Part shown: one piece after another, positions 24,162 to 31,104 of the stretch | How the letters are laid out: each line of letters opens with the position of its first letter | How positions within the stretch are numbered: position 1 is the stretch's first letter | DNA from: an uncultured Corynebacterium sp. | GTDB taxonomy: Bacteria > Actinomycetota > Actinomycetes > Mycobacteriales > Mycobacteriaceae | DNA length: 39,539 nt | Assembly (NCBI RefSeq): GCF_937999985.1 | Contig: NZ_CALLDG010000205.1 | Location: 1-39,539 of the forward strand | Reading direction: 5' to 3' | The notes under the pieces: generated by a model | What the model was told of the DNA's origin: nothing | Database searches by the model: none | The model's input: the letters and a program-made list of their open reading frames with translations, nothing else | Made by a program: the position numbers and the translations under genes

Positions 24162-25127
24162 CTAAATCCCGCGCCGCCGTGCTTCGGCCGTCGCCGGGTG
24201 AATCGACAGCAACGGAAAGCCGCTAGGCGATACCTGCGCCAGCTTTTCCCGCTCCTCGCAGTGCGCGGCTAGCACCTCGTAGGCCTCCTCGCCGATCAGC
24301 TCCGTCAGCTCTTCGCGGCCGGTGCGCCACAACGCTTCGCCACCTGCGTGGCAGTTCGGGTCCGAGGAGCAGTACCAGTCAAAGTCCTCACCGCCGTCGC
24401 CCCATCCGCGGCGGTTGTATTCGGTGACGGTCGTCCGCAGCATCTCCACCCCGTCTGGGCGGGTTTCCCAGTCCTCAAGTCGCCGCAGCGGCACTTGCCA
24501 GCACACTTCGGGCTTCGCTGCGGTCAGCTCGACGTCGTTGCGCAGCGCCCAGGCGTGCAGCGCGCAGCCGCGGCCTCCGGGGAACCCTTCGCGGTTGGCG
24601 AAGATGCACGCCCCGTTGGTGGTCACGGTCTTCAGCGCGGGCTCCATCTCGCCCTCGTCGTTTTCTAGCTCGTCCCATTCCAGCCACGGCTCGATGTCGT
24701 CGCCGCTTTTTTCTTGTGGACGCCCCTTTGCCTCCCATTCATCCATCTCCGCGGGGCGGTTCTGCCACTCTTCCGCCGTGAGCTTCTCCGCGACATTCCG
24801 CAGGGTCGCGCGGTCGTCTTCGTCGGTGAGAAATGCACCGTGGGTGCAACAGCCGACGTCCGGATTCTCGGCGTCAATACCCAAACAGGCTTCGGTACCA
24901 AACCGGCAACGGTACGTGGACAGTAGCCACGTGAGATCCACCTGGATGATGTGCTCGGAATCGGCGGGGTCGATGAACTCCAGCCATTCGCGAGGGTGGT
25001 CAGCGGGCATTTCGTGACCGGCGCGGATGGACAGGTCGGCGGGTGTGCCCTCCGGATAGCCGGTGGCTAGCTCGTTGTTCGAGGTGCCCGATTCAATCTC
25101 CGCAGACGTTTCATTCACGCGTTCCAC
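24162..25127 (-). CDS. Conserved Cys-rich actinobacterial protein (Rv0495c-like)
   Basis: 321 residues from a GTG at 25127. Conserved-looking cysteines lie in YRCRFGTEACLG, VGCCTHGAF, GACIFANREGFPGGRGCALH, EVCWQVPL and WYCSSDPNCHAGG. The pattern suggests a metal or iron-sulfur site of the YkgJ/DUF3109 kind, but this is a guess. It is acidic overall and has no membrane helix. The position between regX3 and ppx matches the uncharacterised mycobacterial Rv0495c. Its stop is 6 bp from the regX3 stop, and its start is 24 bp from that of ppx. Confidence 0.75.
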   Translation of the reverse strand: MERVNETSAEIESGTSNNELATGYPEGTPADLSIRAGHEMPADHPREWLEFIDPADSEHIIQVDLTWLLSTYRCRFGTEACLGIDAENPDVGCCTHGAFLTDEDDRATLRNVAEKLTAEEWQNRPAEMDEWEAKGRPQEKSGDDIEPWLEWDELENDEGEMEPALKTVTTNGACIFANREGFPGGRGCALHAWALRNDVELTAAKPEVCWQVPLRRLEDWETRPDGVEMLRTTVTEYNRRGWGDGGEDFDWYCSSDPNCHAGGEALWRTGREELTELIGEEAYEVLAAHCEEREKLAQVSPSGFPLLSIHPATAEARRRGI

Positions 25128-25138
25128 CGTAGACCCAT

Positions 25139-25152
25139 TAGGCTGGGGTGCG
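25139..25152 (+). promoter_or_regulatory. -10 box of a leaderless ppx transcript
   Basis: TAGGCT at 25139-25144 places the RNA start at 25151, one base before the GTG. No ribosome site is present. A reverse-strand TAATGG (25140-25135) overlaps it and could serve the divergent gene. Confidence 0.45.
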
Positions 25153-26087
25153 TGCGATTAGGTGTGCTTGACGTAGGAAGCAATACGGTTCATCTGGTGG
25201 TCGTCGATGCACAGCGCGGCGGACCGCCGACTCCAATGAGCAATTGGAAGACTCCCATGCGCTTGGTGGAATACCTGGATAAGAAGGGTGCCATCAACGA
25301 AAAGGGGCAGGGGAAGCTGCTCAATGGGGTGGCTCTGGCCAAGGAGATGTCGGAGCAGTTCCGCTGCGAAGGCATGCTGCCTTTTGCTACCTCCGCGATC
25401 CGCTCGGCAGAGAATTCCGAGGAAGTGCTGGACAGGGTAGAGAAGGAAACCGGCGTGCGCCTGCGGATTCTGTCGGGGGACGAGGAAGCGCGGCTGACGT
25501 TCCTGGCGGTGCGCCGCTGGTACGGCTGGTCCGCAGGGCGTATCTGCGACCTGGACATCGGTGGCGGCTCCTTGGAAATGTCCATTGGCATGGACGAGGA
25601 TCCGGACGTCGCCTGCAGTGTGAATCTGGGTGCGGGGCGCTTGACCCGCGAATGGTTCGATACCGACCCGCCTTCTAGGAAGAAGGTCGCGGAGCTGGGG
25701 GAGTTCATCGACGAAGAGTTGAATGATCCGGTGGAAAAGCTGCTGGATTCTGGCGACATTGACTTGGCGGTGGGAACTTCTAAGACCTTTAGGATGCTGG
25801 CGCGTCTGACAGGTGCGGCGCCTTCTTCCGCTGGCCCGCGGGTAAAGCGCACCTTGACTCAGGCCGGCCTGCGACAGCTGATCGCCTTTATTTCCCGCAT
25901 GACTGCCGCCGATCGGGCGGAGTTGGAGGGGGTGAGTGCGGAGCGGTCGCACCAGGTTGTTGCCGGCGCGCTGGTGGCCGAGGCGGCGATGCGCAAGCTG
26001 GATATTGAGGTTTTGCACATGTGCCCGTGGGCGCTGCGCGAGGGTGTGATCTTCCGCCAGCTCGACCATAATCCGGTTTTGGCGTAA
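25152..26087 (+). CDS. ppx: Exopolyphosphatase, Ppx/GppA family
   Basis: 311 residues, the short actinobacterial form with only the two ASKHA-type domains. LDVGSNTVHLVVVD is the first phosphate-binding loop. LSGDEEARLTFLAV carries the catalytic Glu, and CDLDIGGGSLEMSIG is the second loop. The enzyme removes terminal phosphate from polyphosphate; short forms may also act on pppGpp. The place two genes after senX3-regX3 fits a role in phosphate metabolism. Confidence 0.9.
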   Translation: MRLGVLDVGSNTVHLVVVDAQRGGPPTPMSNWKTPMRLVEYLDKKGAINEKGQGKLLNGVALAKEMSEQFRCEGMLPFATSAIRSAENSEEVLDRVEKETGVRLRILSGDEEARLTFLAVRRWYGWSAGRICDLDIGGGSLEMSIGMDEDPDVACSVNLGAGRLTREWFDTDPPSRKKVAELGEFIDEELNDPVEKLLDSGDIDLAVGTSKTFRMLARLTGAAPSSAGPRVKRTLTQAGLRQLIAFISRMTAADRAELEGVSAERSHQVVAGALVAEAAMRKLDIEVLHMCPWALREGVIFRQLDHNPVLA

Positions 26088-26103
26088 GTAACGCCAGTTA
26101 CTT
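26086..26103 (+). terminator. Hairpin at the ppx stop codon
   Basis: AAGTAAC (26086-26092) pairs perfectly with GTTACTT (26097-26103) around GCCA. It starts inside the stop codon and has no U-run, so its role as a terminator is uncertain. Confidence 0.4.
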
Positions 26104-26212
26104 CTGACTATATGTAGGCGAGTAAAGTAGTGTGTTTGAAGACATATGTTTAAAGTGACGCTTGAGGGCAGTTGAGACTGCGTTGCAAGTGATCAAGTGA
26201 TGGGATCAATGG

Positions 26213-27268
26213 ATGAGTGAGAAGCTGACAGTCGCCGAACTTCTCGCCCGCAACGGGCGCGAAGCAGATCCTGCTGACACTGGTCGGCGTCGACGCCGTC
26301 ACCGCAACTTGGAAAAGGGCGGCGTTTCCGTTGCCGAGCTGACGGGTTCCATTCCAGTAGTTCAGACCGAGGACGACGCAGCTTCAGATGAGTCCGTGGC
26401 CAAGGCTGCAGATAAACCTGCAGATAAGGCCGCTCCGAAGGCTGCCGCCAAGGACACTGTGGCGGCACAGCCCGAGAGGCAGGAGGAAAAGGAGAAGAAG
26501 CTCCAGCCGGATCAGCGTTCCGTAAGCCGTACCCCGGAGCGCCCGGAGGAAAAGACCGGCCAGCTTGCAGCTGCCAAGGACTCCAAGGATGCCCAGGACA
26601 CCCAGGGCTCCCAGGGGGTGGAGGCTGAAAAGCCGACCTTCGGCGAGGTCGCGCGTGGCAAGGTGGCCGAAAAGCCGGAGGCGAAGAAGGCAACCAAGGA
26701 AGTTAAGCCGATCAAGCCTGCCGAAACGGGCAAGGCTGACAAGCCCGGTGCTGCCGACAAGCCTGGTGACGCCGACAAGTCCCGTAAGCCTGACAAGTCC
26801 GGCAAGTCTGGCAAGGCCGGAGTCGCCGCGGCAGCGGCAGCGGGCGGAGCCGGAGCAGTCGGCGCCGCTGGGGTTGCTAAGTCGACTGAGGCGGACGCTG
26901 CTGACAAGGTAGGCGTCAAGTCGGAGCCGCAGGCAACCAGTGACGAGCGGGCACAATTCGCGCAGCTCGAGGAATCTCTCGAGGACGGCGAGGTTGTCGA
27001 GTACGAAGACGATACGATCTCCTGGCCCATGATGATCCTGCAGGCGATCCTGGCGATCGCCGTGGGCGTGGGCGTGTTCTTCGGCTTCAGCCTGGTGTGG
27101 GCCAAGGCCCCGGCGGTTCTGGCGCTGGTGCTGGCCATCGCCGTGACGCTGCTGCTGGTTGGACTGGTGCACGCGCTGCTGCGCCACCGTGACAAGCTTC
27201 TGATGATTCTCGCCGCCATCGTCGGTTTGGTGCTGACGATCGGGCCGCGATTGATCCAGGGACTATAA
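26213..27268 (+). CDS. Membrane protein with long Lys/Ala-rich N-terminus (Rv0497-like)
   Basis: 351 residues. A conserved head, MSEKLTVAELLARNG followed by RRRRRHR, leads into about 180 residues of Lys/Ala/Asp/Pro-rich low complexity (many AADKP/DKPG units). A short acidic stretch (LEDGEVVEYEDD) precedes three closely packed membrane helices (about 270-290, 297-317, 325-347). The head and tail resemble mycobacterial Rv0497, which has the same place after ppx. The low-complexity linker varies between species. Function unknown. Confidence 0.8.
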   Translation: MSEKLTVAELLARNGREADPADTGRRRRRHRNLEKGGVSVAELTGSIPVVQTEDDAASDESVAKAADKPADKAAPKAAAKDTVAAQPERQEEKEKKLQPDQRSVSRTPERPEEKTGQLAAAKDSKDAQDTQGSQGVEAEKPTFGEVARGKVAEKPEAKKATKEVKPIKPAETGKADKPGAADKPGDADKSRKPDKSGKSGKAGVAAAAAAGGAGAVGAAGVAKSTEADAADKVGVKSEPQATSDERAQFAQLEESLEDGEVVEYEDDTISWPMMILQAILAIAVGVGVFFGFSLVWAKAPAVLALVLAIAVTLLLVGLVHALLRHRDKLLMILAAIVGLVLTIGPRLIQGL

Positions 27269-27290
27269 AAAGTCTCCTGTGACGTGAGCG

Positions 27291-27321
27291 GGGCGCTGGT
27301 TGGGGAACCAGCGCCCTTTTT
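27291..27321 (+). terminator. Rho-independent terminator
   Basis: GGGCGCTGGTT (27291-27301) pairs perfectly with AACCAGCGCCC (27306-27316) around GGGG, followed by TTTTTGGGTTTT. It ends the ppx/membrane protein unit. Confidence 0.9.
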
Positions 27322-27421
27322 GGGTTTTGTGGGGAACTAGCGAAAAGTGGGAGAACTAGAACCTGGGGTCTAAGAATGGGCGGGGTAGCAGGAAGCTGCC
27401 AATCCTGGCACGCTGGTTTAT

Positions 27422-28288
27422 ATGACTCAAATTGGAATTATTGGCGGAGGAAATATCGGCGAAGCCCTGCTCGCCGGAATCGTTGCGGACACCGAAGGTG
27501 CCGCAGACGCAAAGAAGATCATCGTCGCGGATCCGTCGCAGGAGCGGCTGGACGAGTTGAAGGATAAGTACGGCATGGTCACCGCCCGTGAGGGGCGCGA
27601 GGCCGCCGAAGGCACCGACATCCTGTTCATCTGCGTGAAGCCCAACATCGTCCCCATCGTGCTGGACGAGGTGGCCGAGGTGCTGGACAGCAACTCTCAG
27701 GACACGATCGTGGTTTCCCTGGCGGCGGGCGTGACCATTAACACCATGGAGTCCGCGCTGCCCGCGGGCACCACTGTTGTGCGCACCATGCCGAACACCC
27801 CGATGCTGGTTGGCAAGGGTGCAATCGGCATTGCCGGTGGCCGCTTTGCTGAATAAGATCAGCTGAACACGGTGCAAGACATCATGTCCAAGGTCGGCGA
27901 GGCCGTCATCGTTAAGGAAAAGGAGCTGGACGCAGTCACGGCCGTCTCCGGTTCCGGCCCGGCATACATCTTCCTGGTTGTGGAAGCCATGATCGAGTCT
28001 GCCGTGCAGCTGGGGCTCGCCCGTCCGCTGGCGGAGAAGCTGGCCATCGCCAACGTGCAAGGCGCGGCCACCATGATGTCCCGAAACCTTGCAGAGGGTG
28101 GGGATACGCCGTCTGTTCTGCGCACCAAGGTCACCAGCCCTGGAGGAACCACTGCGGCGGCTCTGCGCGAACTGGAGGAGTCCGGTATCCGCGGAGCGTT
28201 CTTCCGTGCCATGGAGGCATGTAAGGATCGCTCCGAGGAACTGGGTGCGCCGAAGCCTGGTGCGAATGGAGCTAACGGCGATAACTAA
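27422..28288 (+). pseudogene. proC: Pyrroline-5-carboxylate reductase gene with an in-frame stop
   Basis: The first part (27422-27856, 144 residues) holds the NADPH-binding IGIIGGGNIGEALLAGI and RTMPNTPMLVGKGAIGI. A TAA at 27854-27856 stops it. The same frame then continues without any other defect to 28288, with VSGSGPAYIFLVVEAM and TKVTSPGGTTAAALRELEESG, the substrate and dimer part. Read through, it is a normal 288-residue ProC, which makes proline from pyrroline-5-carboxylate. A GTG at 27872 could in theory restart the second half, but it lacks a ribosome site and neither half should be active alone. The stop may be a real nonsense change (for example GAA to TAA), a read-through site, or a sequencing error. 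Confidence 0.85.
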
Positions 28289-28398
28289 GCGCGCCTGCGT
28301 CCGGTGCGTGGGCGCGCGCCCCGCCCAAATGGGGTTAATTTCTGCCCTTCTCTGAGCGACCACAGTGATCTTTTTAGACACAACGGTTTAACACAAAT

Positions 28399-28471
28399 CA
28401 CGCCTGTTCAAATCGGTCACGCTCGGTAACAGGCGTGGGCTTGTGGCACCTCGAGTTGCGTAGGCCACAAG
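28399..28471. terminator. Two tandem strong hairpins downstream of proC
   Basis: CACGCCTGTT (28399-28408) pairs perfectly with AACAGGCGTG (28428-28437) over a 19-nt loop. Two bases later CTTGTGGC (28440-28447) pairs with GCCACAAG (28464-28471). Neither has a U-run. A GCGCGCC/GGCGCGC stem also follows the proC stop near 28290. They may end proC transcription or be part of a structured RNA. Confidence 0.5.
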
Positions 28472-28526
28472 GAGCAATCTGCCCTCAATGGTCACCCTTG
28501 TTGCACATTATTCACATGGTTCACGT

Positions 28527-28532
28527 TATGAT
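28527..28532 (+). promoter_or_regulatory. Candidate -10 of the HTH gene
   Basis: TATGAT at 28527-28532 lies downstream of TTGCAC (28501-28506), 20 nt apart, which is too long for an ideal pair. The RNA would start near 28539. Confidence 0.4.
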
Positions 28533-28559
28533 GGTTCGCGAGCGATCACGTGTGAAGTC

Positions 28560-28581
28560 CTGCAGGAGGGGAAGCCTGCAG
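28560..28581 (+). promoter_or_regulatory. Hairpin in the leader of the HTH gene
   Basis: CTGCAGG (28560-28566) pairs perfectly with CCTGCAG (28575-28581). The loop AGGGGAAG is purine-rich. It lies in the predicted 5' leader, 30 nt before the ATG. Confidence 0.5.
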
Positions 28582-28611
28582 CGCATGAGAGCGCAAAGAA
28601 AGTGATGATCT

Positions 28612-28812
28612 ATGGCTAACACCGAAAATGGAACATTTCTGACCGTCGCAGAGGTCGCCGATCTGATGCGCGTGTCGAAGATGACTGTTTACCGTCTCAT
28701 CCACTCGGAGGAGCTGCCCGCAGTACAGGTCGGCCGCAACTTCCGCGTTCGTGGATCCGCTGTTGAGGCGTACCTCGGAGCTTCCGAGTACACCCCCGGC
28801 CAGACCGGCTAA
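28612..28812 (+). CDS. Small excisionase-type HTH DNA-binding protein
   Basis: 66 residues. LTVAEVADLMRVSKMTVYRLIHSEELPAVQVGRNFRVRGSAVEAYL is a complete winged helix-turn-helix of the MerR/excisionase (HTH_17) type. It has no phage or plasmid neighbours. The same small gene follows proC in mycobacteria (Rv0500A), so it is a core gene rather than a prophage remnant. The ribosome site is weak (GAAAG). It probably acts as a regulator or nucleoid factor; its targets are unknown. Confidence 0.85.
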   Translation: MANTENGTFLTVAEVADLMRVSKMTVYRLIHSEELPAVQVGRNFRVRGSAVEAYLGASEYTPGQTG

Positions 28813-28830
28813 TCAGCGAGACGCAACAGT

Positions 28831-28890
28831 CCCCCATTTTCGGAGTCAGGTGCCCTGAGCCACCCGCCCGGTGATGGGGGATTTTTGTTT
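28831..28890 (+). terminator. Branched terminator of the HTH gene
   Basis: CCCCCAT (28831-28837) pairs with ATGGGGG (28874-28880), followed by ATTTTTGTTT. Two small hairpins lie inside: CAGG/CCTG (28847-28857) and CACC/GGTG (28861-28873). The U-run overlaps the -35 of the bS22 promoter. Confidence 0.75.
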
Positions 28891-28914
28891 CTCCAGGGTG
28901 CTGGGGGTTAAACT
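28885..28914 (+). promoter_or_regulatory. Promoter of the bS22 gene
   Basis: TTGTTT (28885-28890), an 18-nt spacer, and TAAACT (28909-28914). The RNA would start at about 28921, five bases before a long stem begins. Confidence 0.5.
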
Positions 28915-28920
28915 GTGGGA

Positions 28921-29097
28921 CATTCGTGTCTACGGATGTGAAGCAACTCTTGCGCGGTAGCCCATAACGGCAGCCCCTTGTGGCAGGCAGCGTGCATCCG
29001 AGGACACATCTTCTCTATCGCCGTATAAGGTCCGGCGGTGGGGGAGCAGACCTTTAACCTGAAGAGATAACTAACCGAGAGAAACGAGGCTTACCCC
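28921..29097 (+). ncRNA. Structured 5' leader or small RNA before the bS22 gene
   Basis: GTGTC (28926-28930) pairs with GACAC (29003-29007), and CGGATG (28933-28938) with CATCCG (28995-29000); a 2x2 bulge separates them and two G-U pairs can extend the inner helix. This closes a loop of about 55 nt that can hold GCAA/TTGC (28943-28953) and GGTAGCC/GGCAGCC (28957-28976, one mismatch), giving a multi-branch shape. A second hairpin, ATCGCCG (29017-29023) with CGGCGGT (29033-29039), follows. GAGG at 29086-29089 is the bS22 ribosome site. It matches no riboswitch class I know. It could be an autoregulatory leader or a separate RNA. Confidence 0.5.
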
Positions 29098-29199
29098 ATG
29101 GGTTCTGTCATCAAGAAGCGCCGCAAGCGCATGTCCAAGAAGAAGCACCGCAAGATGCTGCGCCGGACCCGCGTTCAGCGTAGGAAGCTCGGTAAGTAG
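29098..29199 (+). CDS. Small ribosomal subunit protein bS22
   Basis: 33 residues: MGSVIKKRRKRMSKKKHRKM, then a run of Arg/Lys ending in KLGK. This extremely basic peptide is the actinobacterial bS22 (AURKAIP1/COX24-type), seen in mycobacterial ribosome structures in the 30S subunit near the decoding region. In M. tuberculosis the same gene (Rv0500B) follows Rv0500A. GAGG lies 8 nt before the ATG. It is short enough to be missed by gene finders. Confidence 0.92.
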   Translation: MGSVIKKRRKRMSKKKHRKMLRRTRVQRRKLGK

Positions 29200-29223
29200 C
29201 CTTCCGCTGCCGCATATAGAAAG

Positions 29224-29275
29224 AAACCCACCGCAGGCGCCCTTCAAAAAGGGGCGTGGCCACGGTGGGTTTTTG
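29224..29275. terminator. Bidirectional terminator between bS22 and serB1
   Basis: AAACCCACCG (29224-29233) pairs with CGGTGGGTTT (29263-29272), with an inner GCGCCC/GGGGCG stem. TTTTTG follows on the + strand and TTTCTTTC on the - strand, so it can serve both converging genes. Confidence 0.85.
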
Positions 29276-29290
29276 CGTTCCCGGCGAGCT

Positions 29291-30553
29291 TTAGCGTCGC
29301 TTCCGCGCCCACATGCCCGCGCCACCGGCCAGTCCCAACAGCCCAGCCCCCGCTGCCAGCCGCGCCCCGCCGGTGCGCCGGAGCGCGCGGCGCACCCGCC
29401 GGTAGTCGCGGATCTCCCAGCCGCGTTCCAGTGCTGCCTTGCGCAGTTTGGAATCCGGGTTGATCGCCACGGCCGTGCCCACGGTGGAAAGCATCGGCAG
29501 GTCGTTCACGGAATCCGAGTATGCGGTGCAACGCTGCAAATCCAGCCCCTCGTAGTTGGCCAGGGCGATAACGGCGTGCTTTTTCTCCTCACCGTGCAGC
29601 ATGTGGCCGACCATGCGCCCGGTGAAGCGCCCATCCTTCACCTCCGCCACGGTGCCGAGCGCGCCAGTGAATCCCAGCTCCTTGGCGATGATCTGCGCAA
29701 GCTGCACCGGCGAAGCAGTCACCAGCCACACCTGCTGGCCTGCCTGAATGTGCATGTCGGCCAGTTCCTTGGTGTCCGGGAAGATGCGTTCCGCGATCGT
29801 CGCCGCCCAGATCTCCTGAGCCATCTCGATGACCTCGGTTTCCTTCCGCCCCTTCACCAGCGCCAGCGCCTGCTCCCGGCCGCTGGAAATGTCGTCCGCG
29901 CTTTCCTTGCCCAGCATCCGGAACTTCACCTGCACCCAGATAAAGCCCAGCAGCTGTCGGGCGGTAAAGAAGCGCCGTTTCGCCAGTCCGCGGGCGAAGA
30001 GCAGGATCGAGGCGCCCTTGATCAGCGTGTTATCCACGTCGAAGAACGCGCCGACTCCGGCATCCTGCGGGATCGAGGGGTCGGGGTGGTCCAGATGCCG
30101 CGGCTTTTCCGCCGACAGCCCCGCGCCCTCCAGGTTGGCCAGCCCGGTGCGCAGCTGGTCTCCCTCGATCTCGTAGCTGTGCGCCAGCTGATCCAGCTGC
30201 GCCTCACTGAGCTCCCAGAGCGCTTGTGGGGCGCCGGTGCCGTACCCGACCTGCAGGTTCTGTGTCGTTGGGGTGGGGTGTTCGTGTTTCTTGGGTTGGG
30301 ACGCCACCGTATCCGCCGCCAGACGTTCAGCATCGCTTGAGCGCTTCTCGCGGCGGGATTTTCCGAAACGTTCCTCCCGGAACTCGCGGAGGAATGACTG
30401 CGCAGTCAGAGACAGCGCGCGCAGGTAGCCCCGCCATTCGCTGCCAATGTCGCGCAATTGCGTCAACAGGCCCGCGCGCTCACCCGCATTCCGGCCTGGG
30501 GCCGGAGTGGGGTGGTTCGACGGTTCTAGATCAGGCGCTGCGTTCACACACAT
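29291..30553 (-). CDS. serB1: HAD-IB family phosphatase, SerB1-like
   Basis: 420 residues from the ATG at 30553, with GAGG upstream. The first 165 residues are polar, with an uncharacterised helical segment. The HAD domain starts with GAFFDVDNTLIKGAS (nucleophile Asp172, acid Asp174). VWLVTASPVQLAQII is motif II, KKHAVIALANYEG holds the Lys, and YSDSVNDLPMLSTVG is motif IV. A glycine-rich membrane helix and KRR end the protein. It has the same place as mycobacterial Rv0505c, called SerB1, but phosphoserine is not proven as the substrate. HAD-IB relatives also act on lipid phosphates. Confidence 0.85.
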   Translation of the reverse strand: MCVNAAPDLEPSNHPTPAPGRNAGERAGLLTQLRDIGSEWRGYLRALSLTAQSFLREFREERFGKSRREKRSSDAERLAADTVASQPKKHEHPTPTTQNLQVGYGTGAPQALWELSEAQLDQLAHSYEIEGDQLRTGLANLEGAGLSAEKPRHLDHPDPSIPQDAGVGAFFDVDNTLIKGASILLFARGLAKRRFFTARQLLGFIWVQVKFRMLGKESADDISSGREQALALVKGRKETEVIEMAQEIWAATIAERIFPDTKELADMHIQAGQQVWLVTASPVQLAQIIAKELGFTGALGTVAEVKDGRFTGRMVGHMLHGEEKKHAVIALANYEGLDLQRCTAYSDSVNDLPMLSTVGTAVAINPDSKLRKAALERGWEIRDYRRVRRALRRTGGARLAAGAGLLGLAGGAGMWARKRR

Positions 30554-30632
30554 TAAGTTACCTCGAAAGTGCGACCAGGGCGCTGCCGAGAGCTATTAGT
30601 CCTGCGCTTTCTGACGGGTAGCATGGAAGGCC

Positions 30633-30956
30633 GTGAACTCTGACAGTAATTACCCAGATCAGGCTCCCACCCAGGCGTCGGCTCAGGTGCCAGCCCAGCC
30701 CGCACGAGTGCAGCTGATCAGCCGCTCGACGTGCGGCTCCTGTGCCCGCGTGTACCAGCAGATTCTGCCTATCGCACGCCGCTTCGGCACGACGGTGGAA
30801 GTGATTGAGCTGGACCGTGGTGGCGTCACCAAAGAAAAAGAGGAATTGGCACAAGAGTTCGGCGACCGTGTGCCCGTCGTGCTCGTCGACGACGAGGAGG
30901 TCGCGTGCTGGGAAATCGACGATGACGAGCTCATCTCGGCGTTGGAGCAGAACTAG
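30633..30956 (+). CDS. Glutaredoxin-like thiol protein
   Basis: 107 residues from a GTG at 30633. After an N-terminal Gln/Ala/Pro stretch the thioredoxin fold begins with VQLISRSTCGSCARVYQQI, whose Cys34 and Cys37 form a CxxC. VPVVLVDDEEVACW is the cis-Pro region. This is the DUF836-type glutaredoxin-like family, found before hemA in mycobacteria too (Rv0508). TAGCAT at 30619-30624 places the RNA start about two bases before the GTG. The natural substrate is unknown; mycothiol is a possible partner. Confidence 0.85.
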   Translation: MNSDSNYPDQAPTQASAQVPAQPARVQLISRSTCGSCARVYQQILPIARRFGTTVEVIELDRGGVTKEKEELAQEFGDRVPVVLVDDEEVACWEIDDDELISALEQN

Positions 30957-30997
30957 AGCGCTACACAAGCGCCATATAGCAGCCCCGCGAACTCGTT

Positions 30998-31027
30998 TTG
31001 GCAACGGGGTGGGTTAAGGGCTACCGT
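30998..31027 (+). promoter_or_regulatory. Candidate hemA promoter
   Basis: TTGGCA (30998-31003), an 18-nt spacer, and TACCGT (31022-31027). The start would be near 31034, giving a leader of about 70 nt that contains the hairpin at 31042-31078. Confidence 0.45.
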
Positions 31028-31041
31028 AGACACTCGTAACT

Positions 31042-31078
31042 ACTTGGGGGTATAGCCCCGCGCGGCCGTCCCCCAAGT
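31042..31078 (+). promoter_or_regulatory. Strong hairpin in the hemA leader
   Basis: ACTTGGGGG (31042-31050) pairs perfectly with CCCCCAAGT (31070-31078). The same G-run could instead pair with the GCCCC at 31055-31059, giving two exclusive folds. AGGAGG for hemA follows at 31088-31093. No U-run is present, so it is more likely to affect translation or RNA stability than to end transcription. Confidence 0.5.
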
Positions 31079-31104
31079 GATCCCCGCAGGAGGCATGAAG
31101 ACAT

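Noticed and set aside
26400..26820. Lys/Ala/Pro-rich repeats in the membrane protein as a separate repeat element
   Set aside because: They are coding low-complexity sequence in frame with the gene, not a DNA repeat of regular period.
28612..28812. Excisionase-like gene as a sign of a prophage or integrative element
   Set aside because: There is no integrase or attachment site, and the same gene has the same place in mycobacteria.
28831..28890. 6C small RNA motif
   Set aside because: The C-run has five bases and lies in a stem, not in loops of two hairpins; a terminator explains it better.
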